Numbered from the stretch's first letter, positions 1-6,204 are shown. The stretch: DNA of 10,187 bases from Clostridiales bacterium (GCA_019416395.1 DXXH01000089.1:1-10187); one strand, 5' to 3'. The notes: generated by a model from the sequence alone, not told the origin. Numbers and translations are program-made.

Positions 1-1027
1 CCAGCAATTCGTGAAATGTAGCGTTGAGTATTCTAAATTCCTTGGCGCTATATCTTTTTTCCATACGTAATTCCGCGCCGCCCTCTTTAATTTGCTGAAC
101 CGTCTCCATCAAATGAGCCATAGGAATAAACGAAGAACGGTTCAACAAATTCACCGTTATTGGAACGAGCAAGCAAAGAATCACCGAAAGCACGACCAAG
201 AAACTCTGAAACAGATCCAAACTGCCGAAAACATTTCCACCCGGCTGCAAATAGATCAGCCAGCTGCCACTATATTGTGAAAACTGGGAAGACACAACGT
301 ACTTTTCTTGTCCCCCCGTCTGCACAAATCCCCCGGATTCTTTCTTCACCTCTATGGGTAAATCATCCAGCACTATCTCTCCCTCAGGAGTCGCATACAG
401 TAAAATTCCCGTATTTTCATTGTCATCTTCCCGTTTTAGGTTTTGCGGCGCATTTAAATTTTGAGGATCGACCATACAAACGGTAAACAGATTGTCAGAA
501 CCAAAAAATCTCAGCAACATTTTGCTGCCTTCAATATCCTGATAAAACCAACCATAACGAGATGGGTTTGGTTCGCTTTTCACCAGAAACTGAATGGTGC
601 TTTGCAACGTCCTCTTAAACTGATAGGAATAGCTTCCTGCATACTCGGTGCGGGACACATCATTGCTAGAGGCATATAAATGCATTGCCCCAATAATGGG
701 ATATGTCGCCTCGATATCCTTATAACGGTTACACACATTATATAAACGTCCATATTTATCATACGGCTCCATAGAGTGTCCCAATTCCTGATAGTTTTGA
801 TCTGAAGCCGCCAAGGAAATCATCATACTCTCAATGCTTCGCAAATCATTTTCTAAGCTATTTTGATATAATAGCAGGGTGCTATTTCCAGTCTTTCGCA
901 TAAATTCAAAAGACTGGTTTACCGTATAGACACAAAACACAATCAATAAAATGAGCAACGGCAATACCAAAGCACCTACAATTACCAACGTTTTCGATTT
1001 TAAGGAAAACTCTAGCTTTTGTTTCAT
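1..1027 (-). CDS. YesM-like sensor histidine kinase, N-terminal part (cut by left window edge)
   Basis: The reading frame is open from an ATG at 1027 to position 1: 342 codons with no stop, and the C-terminus lies outside. Residues 13-35 are a hydrophobic segment right after a basic N-terminus. About 36-272 would be an extracytoplasmic sensor domain, 273-295 a second membrane segment (FLVVLSVILCLLVPITV), and 296-342 a HAMP-like linker with the pattern EFRILNATFHEL that often precedes the kinase core in YesM-type proteins. That family pairs with AraC-type response regulators and commonly senses carbohydrates or peptides. The kinase core (His box, ATPase) is not visible, so the kinase call rests on architecture alone; a chemoreceptor or another HAMP protein is possible. 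GGTGA lies 7 nt before the ATG. Codons are clearly more AT-rich than in the genes to the right. It has its own promoter, and a terminator isolates it from the upstream kinase gene. Confidence 0.82.
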   Translation of the reverse strand, partial: MKQKLEFSLKSKTLVIVGALVLPLLILLIVFCVYTVNQSFEFMRKTGNSTLLLYQNSLENDLRSIESMMISLAASDQNYQELGHSMEPYDKYGRLYNVCNRYKDIEATYPIIGAMHLYASSNDVSRTEYAGSYSYQFKRTLQSTIQFLVKSEPNPSRYGWFYQDIEGSKMLLRFFGSDNLFTVCMVDPQNLNAPQNLKREDDNENTGILLYATPEGEIVLDDLPIEVKKESGGFVQTGGQEKYVVSSQFSQYSGSWLIYLQPGGNVFGSLDLFQSFLVVLSVILCLLVPITVNLLNRSSFIPMAHLMETVQQIKEGGAELRMEKRYSAKEFRILNATFHELL

Positions 1028-1071
1028 TTCGATTTCACCGTCTTTTTGTTTTCTTTTCTATCTTTTTTCTC

Positions 1072-1100
1072 ATTATATCTTTACGTATTGCTTTTTTCAA
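1072..1100 (-). promoter_or_regulatory. Sigma-A-type promoter of the YesM-like kinase
   Basis: On the minus strand a -35 box TTGAAA (1100-1095) and a perfect -10 box TATAAT (1077-1072) are separated by exactly 17 bp. Transcription would start near 1065, giving a leader of about 38 nt before the ATG at 1027. This is the best-looking promoter in the window, and it lies in AT-rich DNA just after the terminator of the preceding operon. Confidence 0.8.
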
Positions 1101-1167
1101 GACGGCACCACTCAAAAAAATTTGCTAAATACTCGCAAAGAAATTCTATAGGTCTTATCTACCACAC

Positions 1168-1210
1168 AAAAAACGGGCATTTGCAATTCCTTCACAAATG
1201 CCCGTTTTTT
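1168..1210 (-). terminator. Bidirectional rho-independent terminator after the histidine kinase gene
   Basis: Perfect 16-bp arms AAAAAACGGGCATTTG (1168-1183) and CAAATGCCCGTTTTTT (1195-1210) enclose an 11-nt loop. In minus-strand RNA the hairpin ends in a run of six U, 32 nt after the kinase stop codon at 1243. The plus strand has the same U-run, so it could act both ways, but no plus-strand gene precedes it. It closes the response regulator/kinase operon and insulates the YesM-like gene. Confidence 0.9.
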
Positions 1211-1242
1211 ATCGTTAAGTAAAGTTCCCAACAAAGTTTATT

Positions 1243-2631
1243 TCAAGTTCCTGTAGAATTATCATCATCTTGAGAAGAAGGCGCCAAAGGCAGTTCTACC
1301 GTAAAAGTGGTGCCACGACCCAAAACGCTGGACACTCGCACCTTTCCCCCGTGAGCTTCCACAATCCATTTGACCATGGAAAGCCCCAAGCCACTGCTAT
1401 CTCCGCTTCGGGAAGGATCGGCCTGGTAAAATCTGTCCCAGATCTTGGGAAGATGCTCCGGGGCAATGCCGATTCCGTCGTCCTTTACCCGCAGGCAGGC
1501 CATGGTTCCCTCTCGTTTCAGGCTGGTCCAGATATGGCCGCCTTCTTTGCCGTAGGACACGGCGTTTTGCAGCAGATTCCCCCACAGCCGGAGCATCAGG
1601 GTTTGGTCTGCCACCACATGGATCCCCGGCTGGATTTCCGACGAAAGAGTGATATTTTTCAAACCGGCGATTTCCCCAAACTCCTCTGCCTCCATCTCGC
1701 TGAGCTCTGACAAGTCCAGGTCCTCCAACGTGAGTTTTTCCCGGCCCTGGTCCGCCCGGGACAGAAGCAGCAGCTGGGAAACCATCTCCGCCATGGACTT
1801 TACCTTCCGGTTCACCAGTTCCACTTCTTCCCGGGCCTCTTTGGGAAGATCCTCACGGGACAGCAAATCCTCACACTGCATCATGGCCACCGTCAAAGGC
1901 GTGCGAAGTTCGTGGGCCACGTCCCTGGTAAACTGCTTTTCCCGGTTTAGAGCCACTTCCAAAGCGTCTAAAAGGCTGTCAAAGGTTTGGGCCAAGGTAT
2001 AAATTTCGTCCCGTCCCTCTCCCAGGCGCACCCGCTTTGACAAGTCCCGGTCTTTCTGAATATTCCGAACAGTCCGGGTGATCTGGGACACAGGCCACAG
2101 CGCCCGCCTGCTGAGCAGATACCCGCTCAGCGCTGTCACGGCGATAATCAGGGGGGAAAGGATCACCGCCAGGCGCAGAGTATAGCGGAAATCCCGCTCC
2201 GCGTCGCTGATGGACACGATGCCCCGAATGACCAAATCCCCATATCCGTCCACGGGAAACTCCATGTCCAACACATAATATTCCGTTTCCCCCGCCGTAA
2301 CCGTACGCAGTTCTCCGTCGGAAAAGGACAGGTTATAGGTAAATCCATAGGGAAGTTTTCCATACAAAAGCTGATCGCTCCCCGGCGCATACACGGAAAG
2401 ATACACCCCGTTTTCCAGCTCCAGCAATTCCGAATCGAATTCCAACCGTCCCTGCCGGTATTCCACATTCTCCAGGGAAGCGGCCACACGGTCTTCCAAA
2501 GACCTTTGCACATTGGTCAGGATCTCCTGGGAGCTGATGGAAAACAACAGCGCTAACACGCCGCAGACCACCAAAGTCATCACTCCGGTGTGAAGCAGCA
2601 CCAGCCTGGTTTTTAATGACAACCGTTTCAT
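1243..2631 (-). CDS. OmpR-partner sensor histidine kinase (HAMP-HisKA-HATPase)
   Basis: A 462-residue membrane sensor kinase that autophosphorylates on His and passes the phosphate to the response regulator encoded just upstream. Membrane segments lie at about 11-33 and 152-174, flanking an extracytoplasmic domain of about 118 residues. HAMP follows (175-227). The HisKA H-box FTRDVAHELRTPLTV carries the phospho-acceptor His240. The ATPase domain (about 340-452) shows the N-box NLLQNAVSYG (352-361), G1 box DDGIGIA (384-390), F-box WDRFYQ (398-403) and G2 box GLGLSMV (414-420), so the catalytic core looks intact. The C-terminal tail is short and acidic. The ATG overlaps the regulator stop as ATGA, with AAGGAAGG about 7 nt ahead, which indicates translational coupling. 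Length and order match class I (EnvZ/PhoR-like) kinases. The ligand is unknown; the linked PepSY lipoprotein suggests an envelope signal. Confidence 0.95.
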   Translation of the reverse strand: MKRLSLKTRLVLLHTGVMTLVVCGVLALLFSISSQEILTNVQRSLEDRVAASLENVEYRQGRLEFDSELLELENGVYLSVYAPGSDQLLYGKLPYGFTYNLSFSDGELRTVTAGETEYYVLDMEFPVDGYGDLVIRGIVSISDAERDFRYTLRLAVILSPLIIAVTALSGYLLSRRALWPVSQITRTVRNIQKDRDLSKRVRLGEGRDEIYTLAQTFDSLLDALEVALNREKQFTRDVAHELRTPLTVAMMQCEDLLSREDLPKEAREEVELVNRKVKSMAEMVSQLLLLSRADQGREKLTLEDLDLSELSEMEAEEFGEIAGLKNITLSSEIQPGIHVVADQTLMLRLWGNLLQNAVSYGKEGGHIWTSLKREGTMACLRVKDDGIGIAPEHLPKIWDRFYQADPSRSGDSSGLGLSMVKWIVEAHGGKVRVSSVLGRGTTFTVELPLAPSSQDDDNSTGT

Positions 2632-3305
2632 GGGGTGCCTTCCTTCAACACATATCCATGGCCCCGCACAGTGTGAATGTACTTCGTTTCGTGCCCCTCG
2701 TCCAGCTTTTTGCGCAAATACCGGATATACACGTCAATCACGTTGGAGCCACCGGAGAAATCGTAATCCCACACATGCTGTTCCAGTTTTTCCCGGCTCA
2801 GAACGATCCCCGCATTCTGCATCATGTACCGGAGCAAGGAAAACTCCTTGGAAGACAGTTTGATTTCCTTCTCCCCCCGGAACACCTGCCGGGTATTTAA
2901 CCGCAATTCCAGCTCCCCTACCCGCAGGGAACTGGATTTCTCCCCCTGGGGTTTGCGCAGCAGCACCCGCAGCCGGGCCAGAAGCTCTTCAAAGGCAAAG
3001 GGCTTGATCAAATAATCGTCCGCCCCGGCGTCCAGACCCGCCACCCGATCCTCAATGCTGTCCCGGGCAGTAAGCAGCAGCACCGGCACCTGGTTTCCTT
3101 CCTTGCGCAGCCGCTTCAGCACTTGAAGCCCGTCCATTTTGGGCATCATAATATCCAGCACCAGGGCGTCGTATTCCGCCCCCAGCAGATAATCGAACAC
3201 CTCTTCTCCATCAAAGCAGGAATCCACGCTGTAATCCGCTTCCTTCAGTCTGCGCTTGACCAGTTGGTTCAAATCCCGGTCATCCTCTGCGATCAAAATC
3301 CGCAT
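2628..3305 (-). CDS. OmpR/PhoB-family response regulator
   Basis: A 225-residue DNA-binding regulator, the partner of the kinase it overlaps by 4 bp. The receiver domain (about 1-115) has the acidic pair Asp8/Asp9, phospho-acceptor Asp51 in DALVLDIMMPKMDG, Thr79 and Lys101 in the KPF motif, so all phosphorylation residues are present. The winged-helix domain (about 130-222) shows the LSSKEFSLLRYMMQN segment and ends with VIDVYIRYLRKKLDEG followed by IHTVRGHGYVL, typical of the OmpR family. AAAGGAG lies 6 nt before the ATG at 3305. The U-tract of the upstream PepSY terminator ends only about 18 nt before this start codon, leaving no room for a separate promoter in the gap. Its targets are not visible; autoregulation at the PepSY promoter is plausible but inferred. 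Confidence 0.96.
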   Translation of the reverse strand: MRILIAEDDRDLNQLVKRRLKEADYSVDSCFDGEEVFDYLLGAEYDALVLDIMMPKMDGLQVLKRLRKEGNQVPVLLLTARDSIEDRVAGLDAGADDYLIKPFAFEELLARLRVLLRKPQGEKSSSLRVGELELRLNTRQVFRGEKEIKLSSKEFSLLRYMMQNAGIVLSREKLEQHVWDYDFSGGSNVIDVYIRYLRKKLDEGHETKYIHTVRGHGYVLKEGTP

Positions 3306-3322
3306 GTGTTACTCCTTTCCGG

Positions 3323-3350
3323 AAAAAACGGCCCCGGTCCTCCGGGGCCG
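3323..3350 (-). terminator. Terminator/attenuator between the PepSY gene and the response regulator
   Basis: Arms CGGCCCCGG (3329-3337) and CCGGGGCCG (3342-3350), with a 4-nt loop, form a perfect 9-bp GC-only stem. In minus-strand RNA it is followed by six U. It begins 11 nt after the PepSY stop codon, and its U-tract ends about 18 nt before the regulator ATG. A stem this strong should terminate most transcripts, so downstream expression needs read-through or a promoter inside the PepSY gene. Confidence 0.88.
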
Positions 3351-3360
3351 CCTGCTTTCC

Positions 3361-4239
3361 TCAATCACGGTAATCCACGCTCCACTCGATGAAGTTCCCT
3401 GTGGAAGCGTCTATCTCAAATTCGTACTCCGCTTGGTCGTAATAAACTTCCCCTTCGTAAATCTGCCGGCCATCGTCATGCTCCGCTTTGATGTGCATGT
3501 CGCTTTCCGTAGCCCCTGGGATCCGGTCCAGCACCAGCTGGGTAGCCTGTTCCAGAGTGATGGCCCCGGTACTTCCGTTGTTCTGCGTGCTGGGCGCCCA
3601 CCCTTCAATATCCGAATCGCAGCTGAGGACTTGTCCATTGTCCTGGGCGATCTCATAGTCATATTCCGTGTTTCCGGAATAGAACTCCACTTCATAAATG
3701 GCCCTGCCATCTTCGTAGTCCTGCTCTACCCGGTAAAAGGTCACCTCGCCTGCCGCCAATCCGGCGTGTTCCAATGCGATGGCTTTGGCTTCTTCCTCGG
3801 TGATCGCTGCGCTCCCACCGCTGGAAACCTGGCTGTCCGTCCGGGATGTGGAAGAGCTGGAATCCTGGGGTTGACTGCTCTGGTTCTCCCCTTGTGTGGT
3901 TTCTTGGCTTCCGCTCTGGGTTTCTCCCCCTGGCTGACTCTCTCCCAAAGTGTCGTAGGAGTAGTTTACAATCTCTCCGGAATTCCGGGCGACATCGTAG
4001 TGATAGGAACGGCTGTCCGTGGAGAACTGAATGTCGTACACATCTACCCCGTTTTCCTGCTCTTGGGATACGGACATGGTCAGCGCCGCTTCCTGGGATA
4101 TCCCAGCGTGCTCCAAAGCGATTTCCGTAGCCTGGGCCTGGGTGACACCGCCGGCGGAACACCCCGCCAAAAACACGGTGAAAAGCACCGCTCCCAAAGC
4201 TGTCCAGAATCCACGGCGTCGGGACTGTATTCTGTTCAT
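3361..4239 (-). CDS. Lipoprotein with three PepSY domains
   Basis: A 292-residue predicted surface lipoprotein. Its signal peptide has a basic start (MNRIQSRRRG), a hydrophobic core and the lipobox LAGC with Cys27 as the lipidated residue. Three PepSY-like units follow: about 32-97, 146-211 and 227-291. Each begins with a T.E.A..IALEHAG-type helix and ends in a strand motif such as Y.YEIAQDNGQV or YEFEIDASTG. A Ser/Gln/Glu/Thr-rich linker of about 48 residues separates the first from the other two. PepSY domains are known as protease propeptide-like or envelope sensory modules. I chose the ATG at 4239 because GGAGGT lies 7-8 nt before it; an in-frame GTG three codons upstream overlaps that ribosome site. 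It is the first gene of the regulator/kinase cluster, so it may modulate or report to that system (inference). Confidence 0.92.
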   Translation of the reverse strand: MNRIQSRRRGFWTALGAVLFTVFLAGCSAGGVTQAQATEIALEHAGISQEAALTMSVSQEQENGVDVYDIQFSTDSRSYHYDVARNSGEIVNYSYDTLGESQPGGETQSGSQETTQGENQSSQPQDSSSSTSRTDSQVSSGGSAAITEEEAKAIALEHAGLAAGEVTFYRVEQDYEDGRAIYEVEFYSGNTEYDYEIAQDNGQVLSCDSDIEGWAPSTQNNGSTGAITLEQATQLVLDRIPGATESDMHIKAEHDDGRQIYEGEVYYDQAEYEFEIDASTGNFIEWSVDYRD

Positions 4240-4273
4240 GGCAAGCACCTCCTTCGCGCATTTTTACGAAACT

Positions 4274-4302
4274 AGTATACACTGGAAACATGAGAATTTC
4301 AT
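4274..4302 (-). promoter_or_regulatory. Promoter of the PepSY/regulator/kinase cluster
   Basis: The minus strand has -35 ATGAAA (4302-4297; 4 of 6 consensus bases), a 17-bp spacer and -10 TATACT (4279-4274; 5 of 6), about 35 bp before the PepSY ATG. A 7-bp inverted repeat ATGAGAA (4290-4296)/TTCTCAT (4320-4326) flanks the -35 box and could be a regulator site. Confidence 0.6.
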
Positions 4303-4369
4303 TAAAGGAGTGAGGTTTTTTCTCATTTTCCAGGGAGTGGGTAAAATCCCTTCCGCTAACCTTCACACC

Positions 4370-4387
4370 TTCCCCAGTCCTGGGGAA
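4370..4387. promoter_or_regulatory. Perfect 18-bp palindrome upstream of the amidase gene
   Basis: TTCCCCAG-TC-CTGGGGAA is a perfect inverted repeat with 8-bp arms and a 2-bp centre. It lies in the divergent gap, 39 bp before the amidase start. No U-run follows on either strand, so it is not a normal terminator. The near-contiguous symmetry suits a dimeric repressor or activator site better than an RNA hairpin, but no protein can be named for it. Confidence 0.45.
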
Positions 4388-4410
4388 TAAACTGGAAGGA
4401 ACACATTTGA

Positions 4411-4434
4411 AAGGGGGCAATTGGTTTGCCAATT
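4411..4434 (+). promoter_or_regulatory. Ribosome site with TTG start inside a small hairpin loop
   Basis: AAGGGGG (4411-4417) serves the TTG start at 4426-4428. The start sits in the 4-nt loop TTTG between AATTGG (4419-4424) and CCAATT (4429-4434). A 6-bp stem this AT-rich is only moderately stable, but it lies exactly where it could affect initiation. Confidence 0.5.
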
Positions 4435-5001
4435 CGCATTTTTATCGACCAGGGCCACAACCCACAAGGGGTCAACGCCGGAGCGGAAGGCTTTGGGCTG
4501 CGGGAACAGGACGTGAATTACGCTGTGGGCATGGAGCTGGCAAAGCTTCTCAACAGCGATCCCCGGTTTACAGCCCGTGTATCCCGGACCACCTCTACCG
4601 AAAGTCTGGGCACCAGCAATTCCACTAGTCTCCAGCGCCGGGTATACTTGGCCAATTCCTGGCCAGCGGATTATTTCATCAGTATTCACTGCAACGCCAA
4701 TACCAATCCGGCGGTCAACGGCAGCGAAGTGTATGTTTACCAGAAAAACACCCAGGCCTACTGGCTGGCCCAGCATGTGCTGGGCGGCATTGTGGACGCA
4801 GTGGGGACCCGGGACAATGGGGTACGTTTGAATCCCAGCCTGTACGTACTGCGCAAAACGTCCATGCCCGCCATTCTGGTGGAGCTGGCCTATCTCTCCA
4901 ACGGGGCCGACGCTTTGAAACTCCGGGACGAACAACCCGCTTTCGCCCGGGGAATTTATAATGGCATTTTGGGGTATTTCGGTTTTTCCCCCAATCTGTA
5001 A
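4426..5001 (+). CDS. N-acetylmuramoyl-L-alanine amidase (Amidase_3), no signal peptide
   Basis: A 191-residue zinc amidase that cleaves the bond between N-acetylmuramic acid and L-alanine in peptidoglycan. It is essentially a bare Amidase_3 domain. Zinc ligands appear as His11 in IDQGHNP, Glu27 in GLREQDVN and His88 in YFISIHCNAN; the catalytic Glu is 153 in LVELAYLSN. No signal peptide, membrane segment, SPOR, SH3 or other wall-binding domain is present. The start is TTG at 4426, with AAAGGGGG 8 nt upstream; no in-frame ATG suits the domain, since the first beta strand begins at residue 3. The lack of an export signal fits mother-cell lytic amidases such as CwlC (released at sporulation) or a phage-type endolysin needing a holin; no holin is near. 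It is the only plus-strand gene, divergent from the PepSY cluster and convergent with the hydrolase gene. Confidence 0.94.
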   Translation: MPIRIFIDQGHNPQGVNAGAEGFGLREQDVNYAVGMELAKLLNSDPRFTARVSRTTSTESLGTSNSTSLQRRVYLANSWPADYFISIHCNANTNPAVNGSEVYVYQKNTQAYWLAQHVLGGIVDAVGTRDNGVRLNPSLYVLRKTSMPAILVELAYLSNGADALKLRDEQPAFARGIYNGILGYFGFSPNL

Positions 5002-5023
5002 CATCCTACGAAACACCATACAG

Positions 5024-5063
5024 AAAACGGGCCACCAGTGTTCCCACACTTTTGGCCCGTTTT
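5024..5063. terminator. Shared terminator between the convergent amidase and hydrolase genes
   Basis: Arms AAAACGGGCCA (5024-5034) and TGGCCCGTTTT (5053-5063) are perfectly complementary. An inner AGTGT (5037-5041)/ACACT (5046-5050) pair extends the hairpin. Five U follow on the plus strand and four U form the end of the minus-strand stem. The plus-strand gene stops at 5001 and the minus-strand gene at 5072, so both end on this hairpin. Confidence 0.88.
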
Positions 5064-5071
5064 TCCGTCTT

Positions 5072-5698
5072 TTATGCCCCGTAGGTGAGAATCGCCGTGT
5101 GATGGCTCATATTGGGTGTGATCTCCAAAGTGTCCGTATCGCAGCGCACCCAGCGGCCGCATACCTCCAGGAAATCCTCCAGCGTACCCAGCACATCAAA
5201 CCCGAAACTGTCTGAACGGTAGTGCATGGGGATCACCACCCGGGGAGAAATGGCCTCCACAATCGCCTGGGCTTCCTTGGGCCCCACGGTGTAAAATCCC
5301 CCTATTGGCAGCATCACTGCATCCAAATCCTTCAGCTGGTCCAAAACTTCCGGAGCGGGCATGGCTCCCACGTCCCCAAAATGGGCTACCCGCAGGCCCT
5401 GGGCTTCCAGAAGATGAAAGGTGTTGGGGCCACGCTTTGCCCCCTGGCAATCATCGTGGAACGAGGGCAAAGCCGTCACAGTAAACGGATTCGTCCTTCC
5501 GTCCTCACGCAACGTTACCCCCTGCCGGTAATTGTGATCGTAATGCTCGTGGCTGCACAGCACTTGGTCCGCCACTTCTGCAATATCCCGGAACCCCGGT
5601 ACGCTACCCGGTTCAAAGGGATCCAGCACGATGGCATACCCGTCGCATTCCACACGGAAACAGGAATGCCCCAACCATTTGATTTGAATCGCTGCCAT
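5072..5698 (-). CDS. UlaG-like metallo-beta-lactamase-fold metal-dependent hydrolase
   Basis: A 208-residue cytoplasmic protein of the single-domain MBL-fold hydrolase group (Lactamase_B_3, UlaG/UPF0173-like). The N-terminus IQIKWLGHSCFRVE is typical of the group. Metal ligands visible in the 208-residue numbering are the HEHYDH motif (50-55), His81 (PSFHDD), Asp109 (HFGDVG) and His159 (IPMHYRSD), a complete set for a two-metal site. Family members hydrolyse phosphodiester, lactone or similar bonds; the substrate here cannot be read from sequence. I chose the ATG at 5698 because AAAGGA lies about 9 nt ahead of it and family members start close to the first strand; an ATG two codons upstream (5704) has only about 3 nt to the same site but is possible. 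The gene appears monocistronic, with its own promoter and a terminator shared with the amidase. Confidence 0.93.
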   Translation of the reverse strand: MAAIQIKWLGHSCFRVECDGYAIVLDPFEPGSVPGFRDIAEVADQVLCSHEHYDHNYRQGVTLREDGRTNPFTVTALPSFHDDCQGAKRGPNTFHLLEAQGLRVAHFGDVGAMPAPEVLDQLKDLDAVMLPIGGFYTVGPKEAQAIVEAISPRVVIPMHYRSDSFGFDVLGTLEDFLEVCGRWVRCDTDTLEITPNMSHHTAILTYGA

Positions 5699-5760
5699 AG
5701 TCATTCTTCCTTTCTCTGTATCCTGATTTGCTTCGTTTGGTTTTTTAGCCGCTTGGGGTC

Positions 5761-5789
5761 ATTATACCATAAGTTCGCAGGTTTGCCTA
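5761..5789 (-). promoter_or_regulatory. Promoter of the MBL-fold hydrolase gene
   Basis: The -10 is a perfect TATAAT (5766-5761) preceded by TGG, which makes an extended -10. A 17-bp spacer leads to a -35 TAGGCA (5789-5784; 4 of 6 consensus bases). The leader before the start codon would be roughly 55-60 nt. Confidence 0.75.
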
Positions 5790-5806
5790 TCAAAAGGTGA
5801 TTTTCC

Positions 5807-5840
5807 ACAAAAAAGGACCCCTGGATTTCCAAGGGTCCTT
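5807..5840 (-). terminator. Terminator downstream of the proline-rich small gene
   Basis: Arms AAGGACCC (5813-5820) and GGGTCCTT (5833-5840) enclose a 12-nt loop. The minus-strand RNA ends in six U. It lies about 90 bp after the stop at 5932, beyond the degenerate repeat copy, and just before the hydrolase promoter. Confidence 0.85.
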
Positions 5841-5853
5841 CTGGTGTCATATT

Positions 5854-5986
5854 GTTTTTCCGGGCACTTTCCTGAGTCTGGAAAACGAAGCGCCTGGCGG
5901 TGCGGTTGGAATTCCGCCGCACGTTTCCCTATCACTGCCGCTTTTCCGGGCGCTTTCCCGAATCCGGGCAATGGAGCGCCTGGCGG
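5854..5986 (-). repeat. Imperfect direct repeat, 47 bp, offset 86 bp
   Basis: Copy A (5854-5900) and copy B (5940-5986) match at 38 of 47 positions by hand alignment. Both share the cores CCGGGC.CTTTCC and AGCGCCTGGCGG. Copy B is the 3' end of the small gene at 5932-6204. Copy A lies after its stop codon and, because 86 is not a multiple of three, in a different frame. A separate hairpin GTGCGG (5900-5905)/CCGCAC (5917-5922) lies between the copies. Confidence 0.8.
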
Positions 5987-6204
5987 GGTGCCCCTGGTTC
6001 CCGGCGGGGAATGGCCATAGGGGAAAGCTCCTGATAGGATTCCATTTCCGAAGAATTTTCCGGAGGAGTGAACATCAGGCCAGTGCACTCATTGGCGGAA
6101 GCTACCGCTGGGTTCTCCGGCAGTGCACTCTCTGGAATAGGGTCGTGTTCGTGGTATTCCTGTTTGGGAAGAGGCTTTTTCGGTCCGGGAATTTGTTCTT
6201 TCAT
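5932..6204 (-). CDS. Hypothetical proline-rich small protein (90 aa)
   Basis: I do not recognise a family. The 90 residues contain 16 prolines, are rich in Glu, Ser, Lys and Arg, have no membrane segment or signal peptide, and hold two cysteines (Cys40, Cys79); the protein is probably disordered. The N-terminal third reads as Lys/Pro/Glu-rich (KEQIPGPKKPLPKQEYHEHD), the middle is acidic, and the tail is basic (RQALHCPDSGKRPEK). Support for a real gene: the ATG at 6204 has AAAGGA about 10 nt upstream; the frame lies between a secF terminator and its own terminator; and a diverged copy of its 3' end lies downstream with mostly synonymous differences. Against it: no known homologue, and overlapping frames of similar length exist here. 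The truncated tail and out-of-frame duplicate suggest the 3' end has been rearranged. Confidence 0.55.
   Translation of the reverse strand: MKEQIPGPKKPLPKQEYHEHDPIPESALPENPAVASANECTGLMFTPPENSSEMESYQELSPMAIPRREPGAPRQALHCPDSGKRPEKRQ

Noticed and set aside
1035..1073. Tiny 12-codon upstream frame before the YesM-like kinase
   Set aside because: Its ATG overlaps the -10 box of the predicted promoter, so it would lie upstream of the transcription start and not be in the mRNA.
3256..4275. Plus-strand frame of 339 codons opposite the PepSY gene
   Set aside because: The opposite strand has a complete lipoprotein with lipobox and repeats. The plus frame shows no domain pattern and crosses two terminator/regulatory regions.
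4363..5049. Minus-strand frame of 228 codons opposite the amidase
   Set aside because: The amidase carries all its catalytic residues in the plus frame. The minus frame runs through the palindrome and has no ribosome site.
5701..5922. Minus-strand frame of 73 codons between the small gene and the hydrolase
   Set aside because: It runs through a strong terminator and the hydrolase promoter, lacks a good ribosome site, and its N-terminal part is simply another frame of repeat copy A.
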